64,000 nucleotides of DNA from Anomaloglossus baeobatrachus. Lineage: Eukaryota; Chordata; Amphibia; Anura; Aromobatidae. Shown piece by piece: positions 56,030-64,000 of this stretch. Made by a program: the position numbers and the translations under genes. The stretch spans positions 245,248,964 to 245,312,963 of the forward strand of contig NC_134358.1 of the NCBI RefSeq assembly GCF_048569485.1, in the 5' to 3' direction. The notes beneath the pieces are model-generated. The model saw only the letters and a list, made by a program, of their open reading frames with translations, had not been told where the DNA came from and searched no databases. Positions within the stretch are counted from its first letter, which is position 1, and the number at the start of each line of letters is the position of its first letter.

Positions 56030-56074
56030 CTTGGCTCCAGTCTTCCCCTTTGCACCTTGTCTTCCCTTTTCTCC
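56030..56074 (-). CDS. FACIT-like collagen exon (45 bp, Gly-X-Y)
   Basis: Acceptor TTTTTTAG|GGAGAAAAGG and donor GCCAAG|GTACGT, phase 0. It encodes GEKGRQGAKGKTGAK in perfect register. This is the most upstream exon found. No Gly-X-Y exon was seen from 56075 to 64000, so the next intron exceeds ~7.9 kb or an exon was missed. Confidence 0.87.
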
Positions 56075-56693
56075 CTAAAAAAAAAGAGAGCCGTGTACAT
56101 TAATAAATCATAGTTTAATAAATCATTATAATAATAATAATTTAATAAATCATGCTTTAATAAATCATAGTTAAAAATAAGTATACTTCATTGATTTTAC
56201 TAAATTATTGTATTAATTATATTCATATTTTAATGTATGTTTAAATATAAGTAGGATTCAACCACAATAAATGCTGGTCTTTCAGCACACTAGTGTTCAT
56301 ATGCCACAATGGAGACAATGACTTGGCGGCTGAGAAATATAGCATGGCTCAAGGGGCATTTACATGGCAAGAACAGGCATTGTTAAAAATACTCATTTCA
56401 CACTTATGTGTTGTGTAAATAGGCTGGCGATTAACCGATAAAGGAGCAAAACACTTGTTTATTGGGTAAAATTATTGTTTGTGCAGCATAAAAGATCATC
56501 GTTCTCTGAGATGTTTCATCTTGTGTAAACAGGACTCACTCTGCTGAGAACTATGGCAGCCTATGTGTACAGAGACAGCTAATAGCTCACTCAGTGAGTC
56601 GTTTGCTTACTTTAAATGCCTGTTTACACAATCAGACCAAACAATCAGCAATCAGTGAAAGTTTAACGTGTGTCAGGGTGTTTTAAGCTGGGT

Positions 56694-59600
56694 TTACACA
56701 CTGAGACTTTCTAGCGATCCAACCTGCGATCTCAACCTAGCCGGGATCGCTACAAAGTCTCTGGTGAGCTGTCAAACAGGCAGACCTGGCCAACGACCTA
56801 ACAGCGATCCGGACCTGCAGAGCGACTAGCTGGTCGTTGGGGACGTGTCAAAAAAGCAGGTGAACTTCACCCGACTTCATTTAATGCCACGCGGCTCTGT
56901 GTGCCGTGTAAATAAATAAATAATTAAAAAATCCGGCGTGCGGTCCTCCCCTATTTTAATACCAGCCAGATAAAGCCATACGGCTGCAGGCTGGTATTCT
57001 CAGGATGGGGAGCCCCACGTTATGGGGAGCCCCCCAGCCTAACAATATCAGCCAGCAGACGCCCAGAATTGCCGCATACATTAGATGCGACAGATCTGGG
57101 ACTGTACCCGGGTCTTCCCGATTTGCCCTGGTGCGTTGGCAAATCGGGGTAATAAGGAGTTATTGGCAGCCCATAGCTGCCAATAAGTCCAAGATTAATC
57201 ATGTCAGGCGTCACCCCGAGATACCTTCCATGATTAATCTGTAAATTACAGTTAAAAAACACACACCCGAAAAATCCTTTATTAGAAATAAAAAACACTA
57301 ACAAATTCCCTCATTACCAATTTATTACCCACAACAAAGCCCTCCTTGTCCGGCGTAATCCACGGTCCTCCAGCGTCGCATCCAGCTCTGCTGCATGCAG
57401 GTGACAGGAGCAGCAGAAGACACAGCCGCTCCTGTCACCTGCACCCAGCTAATGAAGAGAGCCGTGTGATCGGCTGAGCTGTCACTGAGGTTACCTGGAT
57501 CCAGCGGTGGATGCAGCGGTGGCCGCAGGTAACCTCAGTGACAGTTCAGCTGATCGCGTTACTCACCTCATTTGCTGGTGATTTCCCCCCCTCTCTCATA
57601 CTCACCGAAGCCCTGATCACCGGCTGTTAAAAACACTAAAATTAATACATCTAGTTATCAAATATTTTATAGTAGGACATATATGTTCACAGTTCTGTTT
57701 ATGTTGGAGGGCATAGGTTATTAGTAAAGTTTTTATAAGGAATAAATATTAAAATGCCCATATTGAATATACTTGAGTACTGACATGGAAGGATATATAT
57801 AAATCTTCTGGTAGCTTCTAGAAGATTATGTCATATGGAACTATGTTCAACTAAAATACCCTATATGGACTGGACAGTTGTCATATAACACACGATGGAG
57901 GGGGTTACTGGTCGCTCCAGCACGTTGTCAGCTGCGCAGAAGGCTCCGAGGCTGCAAGATGAACACATGCTGTCCAGCCTAAGGGATAGCACCCCTGCTT
58001 TGCCATTCAGAACCCAAGGAGAGATGGATGAAGATTTCCCATTGATCAGTATGGACTAAATGAACTCTTTTTACGTAAGCTAACAAAGTATATTATTTTT
58101 CCTTTCTGTAACTGAACCCTGGCAACCATTTTTATATAGATAAAATACATTTATTTTTTACATTTTTGAAGTCCTTTCTTTCATGCGCTTTTACGTATTT
58201 GAAGAAAAATATATTTAAGAGTATATTTTTTAACACCGGCGCTGCACGGCGTTCACACTGCTCCGGTGGCTTTTCCTTTTTTGAAAAAGCCGGCCGCTCA
58301 TTAAACAATCTCGTATTCCCTGCTTTCCCCGCCCACCGGCAAATGTGATTGGTTGCAGTGAGACACGCCCACACGCTGAGTGACAGCTGTGTCACTGCAC
58401 CCAATCACAGCAGCCGGTGGGCGTGTCTATACTGTGCAGTAAAATAAATAAATAAATAATTAAAAAATCCGGCGTGCGGTTCCCCCTATTTTAATACCAG
58501 CCAGATAAAGCCATACGGCTGCAGGCTGGTATTCTCAGGATGGGGAGCCCCCAAGCCTAACAATATCAGTCAGCAGACGCCCAGAATTGCCGCAGACATT
58601 AGATGCGACAGTTCTGGGACTGTACCCGGCCCTTCCCAATTTGCCCTGGTGCGTTGGAAAATCGGGGTAATAAGGAGTTATTGGCAGCCAATAGCTGCCA
58701 ATAAGTCCTAGATTAATCATGTCAGGCGTCTCCCCGAGATTCCTTCCATGATTAATCTGTAAGTGACAGTAAATAAACACACACACCCGAAAAAATCATT
58801 TATTAGAAATTAAAAACACAAACACATTCCCTCATTACCAATTTATTACCCACAACAAAGCCCTCCTTGTCCGGCGTAATCCACGGTCCTCCAGCGTCGC
58901 ATCCAGCTCTGCTGCATGCAGGTGACAGGAGTAGCAGAAGACACAGCCGCTCCTGTCACCTGCATGCAGCTAATGAAGAGAGCCGTGTGATCGGCTGAGC
59001 TGTCACTGAGGTTACCTGGATCCAGTGGTGGATCCAGCGGTGGCCGCGATTAACCTCAGTGACAGCTCAGCTGATCCCGCTACTCACCTCATTTGCTGCG
59101 TGGAGCTGACCGGAGCGGCGGTGAGTAGCGCGATCAGCTAAGCTGTCACTGAGGTTACCCGCGGCCACCGCTGCATCCACCGCTGGATCCAGGTAACCTC
59201 AGTGACAGCTCAGCCGATCACACGGCTCTCTTCATTAGCTGCGTGCAGGTGACAGGAGCGGCTGTGTCTTCTGCTGCTCCTGTCACCTGCATGCAGCAGA
59301 GCTGGATGCGACGCTGGAGGACCGTGGATTACGCCGGACAAGGAGGGCTTTGTTGTGGGTAATAAATTGGTAATGAGGGAATGTGTTTGTGTTTTTAATT
59401 TCTAATAAAGGATTTTTCGGGTGTGTGTTTTTTTAACTGTAATTTACAGATTAATCATGGAAGGTATCTTGGGGAGACGCCTGACATGATTAATCTAGGA
59501 CTTATTGGCAGCTATGGGCTGCCAATAACTCCTTATTACCCCGATTTGCCAACGCACCAGGGCAAATCGGGAAGAGCCGGGTACAGTCCCAGAACTGTCG

Positions 59601-59961
59601 CATCTAATGTATGCGGCAATTCTGGGCGGCTGCTGGCTGATATTGTTAGGCTTGGGGGCTCCCCATAACGTGGAGCTCCCCATCCTGAGAATACCAGCCT
59701 TTAGCCGTATGGCTTTATCTGGCTGGTATTAAAATTGGGGGGGACCTCACGCAGGATTTTTTAATTATGCTGCACAGCGGGAAACAAAGGACCTAGGAAT
59801 GGTCCTGAACGATTTGTAGCGATCACAACTTCACAGCAGGGGCCAGGTCGCTGATAGGTTTCACACACTGCAATGTCGCTGGGGAGGTCGCTGTAACGTC
59901 ACAAAACCGGTGACGTTACAGCGATGTCGTTTGCGATGTTGCAGTGTGTAAACCCAGCTTT
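56694..59961. mobile_element. Composite fold-back element with AAGCTGGGTTTACACACTG ends
   Basis: The left end AAGCTGGGTTTACACACTG (56695) is inverted at the right (CAGTGTGTAAACCCAGCTT, ending 59960, with one or two differences). GCGATC-rich sequence follows inside each. The interior holds three copies of the dispersed module: 56930-57310, 58470-58830 and, inverted, 59390-59770. No transposase frame. Confidence 0.75.
58440..59770. repeat. Large palindrome (~0.65-kb arms)
   Basis: 58440-59090 is repeated inverted at 59100-59770. Examples are GGACAAGGAGGGCTTTGTTG in the right arm against CAACAAAGCCCTCCTTGTCC in the left, and GCGACGCTGGAGGACCGTGG against its complement. The centre is near 59095-59110. 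A third direct copy of the left arm lies at 56930-57560. Confidence 0.9.
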
Positions 59962-60118
59962 ACAGCATAAAGCGAGCAACCATGCTTTATATATTTATTT
60001 ACTGTATTCTCCTAGGTAAGAGGATTCTAAATACAAATAGAGACCTGTTTTCTCTATACCATTTAGACATTCAAAATATAAATTAGAAAAGCAAACCAAA
60101 TATTTATTGGTTATAAAT

Positions 60119-61640
60119 AGAGTTGAGCGATGTTCGAGTCGAACGGTTCGCCAATTTCATGTTCGAGTGATTTTGGGGGGTGTACGAGTCGTTCGACGAA
60201 CTCGAACGATTTGCTTAAAGTTCGGCAGTTCGAGTTAAGTTCGAGAACTGTTCGATCACCAAAAACGTAACTGTAGCTTTTTACATTTGCGTGTGCAGGG
60301 AGCCATCACTGGCAGCCTGCGGTAAGCTGGTAACCAGGGTAAATATCGGGTATCCAAGCAAAGAGCTTTGCTTAGAAACCTGATGTGTACCCTGGCTACG
60401 TGTGCAAAAATCCCCGGAAGCCACACAGAAGCACTGCCGTGTGACTTCCATCGGATGCCGCTGCAGTCTGTGTCCCGCTCCAGCCCCAGCCCCGCGGCTG
60501 CCCGCTCGTCGGTTTCTGCAGCTGCCCGCACTGTAATGTCTCCGCAGCTGCCCACACTGCAGTGTCAGCAGCCGCACTGCTGACACCTCACACTGCTGAC
60601 ACTAACCTCAGGAGGTTAGTAAAGTTCCTCACCTGCGGTGATGAAGTCCTGGCCTCCTGACATCAGCACTGTCACTGTCTTCTATGGCCGCCGCTTGTCA
60701 CATCTCCTCTCGCTGCCGACCCGAGACTGTGACTAGTGGTGACGTCACGGGCCGCTCGCGATACTTGGTTTGTGAAGGCAGCGGTCATTGAACTCAGTGA
60801 CAGCGCTGCTGTCGGGAGTGCAGCGATCACCGCAGGTAATCTACCTCGCTAACCTCCTGACAGCAGCGCTCGTCATGCCCTGCAGTGACCTGGGCTGACC
60901 TATTGATGTTAGCTCAGGTCACTGCAAAACTCTCCCAGCCAATATGGAACATTCTGTTCTTCATTGACTGGGACATTGACTATGGTATGGATCATCGTGG
61001 GACCCCTTGGATTACACCAGACCTGGATTTGTTTTTCTTTCTAATAAATTGGTGAAAGAGGGAATGTTTTGAGGAGTGTTTTTTCAAATAAAAATGTTTT
61101 TGTTTTCTATTTTTTTTTTATTACTGACTTGGTTGGTGATGTCGGGTATCTGATAGACGCCTGACATTACGAACCCCAGGGCTTGATGCCAGGTGACATT
61201 ACACATCTGGTATTAACCCCATATATTACCCCGTTTGCCACCGCACCAGGGCAACGGGATGAGCTGGGGTGAAGCAGCAGGATTGGCGCAACTAATTGAT
61301 ACGCCACTTCTGGGGCACCTGCGGCCTGCTATTTTTAGGCTGGGGAGAGTCCAATAACCATGGACCTCCCTAGTCTGAGAATATCAGACCCCAGCTGTCT
61401 GCTTTACCTTGGCTGGTGATCCAATTTTGGGGGGACCCCCACGTGTGTTTTTTTTTAAAAATTATTTATTTAATTTAAAATCACAGCGTGGGGTGCCCTC
61501 TGTTTTGGATTACCAGCCAAGGTAAAGCTGCCAGATGTGGCCTATAGGCTGCAGCCGTCTGCTTTACCCTAGCTGGCTATCAAAAATAGGGGGAATCCCA
61601 CGTCATTTTTTTACATTTTTTTTTTGGCTAAATACAAAGC
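60119..61640. other. Non-coding repeat DNA with GTTCGAGT-rich terminus and a module copy
   Basis: 60119-60260 (GAGTTGAGCGATGTTCGAGT, then many TTCGA motifs) looks like one end of a hAT-type non-autonomous element. Its partner end was not found. 61035-61470 is a plus-oriented copy of the dispersed module. Confidence 0.5.
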
Positions 61641-61689
61641 TAAGCACCCCTTAGTGCCACATGAAAGGCACCAAAGGGTGCAAAATTAC

Positions 61690-62065
61690 AAAAATGCAGG
61701 AGAGCGGGACATTATGTGTCTTAATGCCATTATAATGACAGAAAAGACTGATATGAAGTGTACAAGCACAGGAAAATCACCAGAGCGCTCTACGCTGTGA
61801 AAAGCAGTAGAAAATGGCACTGGAGTGAACATGTGACCACCTCATGTAGGTTGAAGCTATGGATCCTGGGTAAATTTATGTATTTCCCCTCCTTCAGTTT
61901 TTTTGCTGTACGCAAAAAAAAAAAACGGAAGGCACACGGATGACAAACGGATGACATACGGACCGTATACTGAACAGAACGGAAACGGATGCCACACGGA
62001 TGCATCCGTGAAAAAAACGGACCGTTTTTTGCGGACCACAAAAACGGATCGGTCGTGTGAATGTA
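61690..62065. other. Non-coding repeat with ACGGA motifs
   Basis: 61915-62050 repeats ACGGATG, ACGGACC and ACGGAAC many times and ends GTGTGAATGTAGCTTTA, a likely transposon terminus. No gene. Confidence 0.45.
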
Positions 62066-62276
62066 GCTTTATTCTGATCTGCCGTTTATAAACAGCAGGC
62101 AGAAATAAGTGAATAGCGCCCCCCAGCGTCAGAAAATCTCCGGGGTTTCAGGCGGTAGCTGAGACCCTGGAGATCATGATAAAGGCCGGTTTTTCCGGTC
62201 CCCGCTCACATGATCACCGGTATACACCGTATACCGATGATCACGTTACATTAAATGACAGCGCCGGTAAAAAATT

Positions 62277-62324
62277 ATTTATCTCCCATCTGGCATGAAC
62301 AAACATGTCAGATGGGAGATAAAT
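62277..62324. repeat. Hairpin-forming inverted repeat
   Basis: ATTTATCTCCCATCTGGCAT and its inverse flank AACAAA, giving ~20 paired bases with one mismatch. A second palindrome GTCGCATGTG/CACATGCGAC sits at 62447-62472. Confidence 0.85.
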
Positions 62325-62649
62325 CTCTTCCCCGGTCCCCCGGTGTCACCAAAGTGCCCCCCTCCCTGACCCCCTCCTGGAAATCCAAGATGGCCGTGCG
62401 CACAGCAGGGCGCCAAACGCATTCACCCTACTCCTCTGATTTCTGTCGCATGTGCCATGACACATGCGACGGAAAACTCCTCCCCAGGCCCTGCCAGGTC
62501 AACCCCTATAACACCACCGGTGTTCCCCGGTGTCCCACGGTACCTGTGCAGCGTTGATCCCCCGCGGTCCCCTCCTTCACAATAGACGCTGCCGCATGCA
62601 CAGAGCAGCTGTCAGCTCAGCTTCCTGTGTTCAGTCACAGTGAGTGGCG

Positions 62650-63440
62650 GTAACCATGCATCTGTAAGCTACTGCAATGCCCTGCTCATGAGGTAAGGAA
62701 CATAGTTGATCAGGAGAGCTATACTACATTTCCAAATGGAGGTATTTGCTTTTATAGTTGCCCTGCTGAACGACTACCAAACATGACAGTCCGTTATACG
62801 CCACAAGAAAACATGTCTAAATAACGATCTCTGTTGTTTAGTATTCATTCAGCAGGATAACTGGACTTAAAGGGGTATTCCATCTCTAAGATCCTATCCC
62901 CAATATATAGTAGGTGTAATAACAATAATATTAGTAAATACCTTTTTTGGAAATGTAGAATAGTTCTCCTGATTAGGCATGCCCTTACCTCATGAGCAGG
63001 GCATTGCAGCTTTGGTAGCAACAGTTACGACCAAGAGCAACCCACTGTCTCTATGAATGATGGTAACCATGCATACGTAAGCTACTGCAATGCCCTGCTC
63101 ATGAGGTAAGGAACATAGTTAATCAGGAGAGCTATACTAAATTTCCAAATGGAGGTATTTGCTATTTCTGTTGTCCTGCTGAACGAATATCAAACATGAG
63201 AGTCCGTTATACGCCGCAAAATAACATGTCTAAATAGCGAGCTCTGTTGTTTAGAATTCATTCAGCAGGATAACTGGACTTAAAGGGAAATTCCATCTCC
63301 AAGATCCTATCCCCAATATATAGTAGGTGGAATAGTAATAGTATCAGCAAATAACATTTGGAAATGTAGAATAGTTCTCCTGATTAGGCATGCCCTTACC
63401 TCATGAGCAGGGCATTTGCAGCTTTGGTAGCAACAGTTAC
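62650..63440. repeat. Two-copy tandem duplication of ~0.4 kb
   Basis: 62650-63045 and 63061-63440 are close copies (GTAACCATGCAT-CGTAAGCTACTGCAATGC, TTCAGCAGGATAACTGGACT, GATCCTATCCCCAATATATA). Within each copy the two ends are inverted (CTGCTCATGAGGTAAGG at left, CCTTACCTCATGAGCAG at right), so each unit is itself an inverted-repeat element. Confidence 0.88.
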
Positions 63441-63604
63441 GACATGGACTCTGCTGCTGTGGACCCGGGGAGAGTGGGTGCAGATTCATTGCACCCACAC
63501 TCCTCACATGGAGGGTCTGCACTCCTAGAAAATGGGGGATACGTTCCCTGAGCGTGTCCCCCCATATTCTAGACGGTCCAGAGTCGTCGTGTGACGTATT
63601 TTTT

Positions 63605-64000
63605 TTCCATACAATAAATTGGTGAAAGAGGGAATGTTTTGGGGAGTGTTTTTTCAAATACATTTTTTTTTGTTGTCTATTTTTTTTATTAGTACTGACA
63701 GTTTGTGATGTCGGGTATCTGATAGACGCCTTGACATCACAAACTGCTGGGCTTGATGTCAGGTGACCTTACAGCTAGTATCAACCACATTTATTACCCC
63801 GTTTGTCACCGCACCAAGGCACGGGATGAGCTGGGGTGAAGTGCCATCATTGGCGCATCTAGTGGATGCGCCATTTCTGGGGCGCCTGCAGCCTGCTATT
63901 TTTAGGCTGTGTAGGGCCAATAACTATGGACCTTCCCACCCTAAGAATACCAGACCACAGCTGTCCGCTTTACCTTGGCTGGTGATCCAATTTGGGGGGG
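63605..64000 (+). repeat. Dispersed module copy at window end
   Basis: AATAAATTGGTGAAAGAGGG and the following ~390 bp parallel 61042-61440 closely. Cut by the window edge. Confidence 0.85.

Noticed and set aside
60256-60586. Frames of ~100 codons near 60.3-60.6 kb
   Set aside because: GC-rich non-coding repeat. No domain and no conserved reading pattern.
42562-64000. tRNA, rRNA or microRNA genes
   Set aside because: No A/B-box tRNA layout or rRNA-like sequence was recognised. The hairpins found belong to repeats.

Overview
The window reads as a repeat-packed stretch of a large vertebrate genome, most likely an amphibian (anuran). This is inferred from the mix of elements: Ty3/Gypsy copies, Penelope-like retroelements with a GIY-YIG nuclease, hAT, Tc1 and many non-autonomous DNA elements. 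There are also vertebrate-type FACIT collagen exons. Nothing bacterial is present. Nearly all long open frames are either transposon proteins or artefacts of tandem repeats.

Layout. 1-12320: a minus-strand Ty3/Gypsy element (copy A), cut by the window edge and interrupted by a Penelope tail (~5823-6765) and by a separate LTR element (7915-11164). That second element carries one open frame with a cold-shock domain and is the most unusual item here. 12337-21869: an old solo LTR (TSD CATG) holding a nearly whole plus-strand Gypsy copy B (13061-21449, TSD GCTG). 21874-25605: C-rich and CA-rich minisatellites and two small inverted-repeat elements. 25690-32699: a 7.0-kb hAT transposon with 8-bp TSD, 14-bp perfect TIRs, an open ~1110-codon transposase and a ~17-copy 118-bp satellite inside the element. 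33452-56074: seven exons of a minus-strand FACIT-like collagen gene covering the last triple-helical segments, an NC2-like hinge, the COL1-like domain and the C-terminus. Its introns are filled with mobile DNA.

The last intron holds a deep nest: a Tc1 element (33992-42559) contains a Penelope tail and an inverted-repeat element. That element contains a solo LTR (TSD CACC), which in turn contains another Penelope tail and a minisatellite-bearing hAT (TSD CCTACCAC). Other introns hold a Penelope GIY-YIG fragment, two solo LTRs (TSDs CTTG and TATG) and several short inverted-repeat elements. 56.7-64 kb is a field of fold-back and non-autonomous elements sharing one diverged module.

Three Penelope-type tails carry hammerhead-ribozyme-like cores (CUGANGA, stem II, GAAAC). 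All coordinates, counts and divergences were read by eye from the sequence. No alignment, database search or folding program was run.
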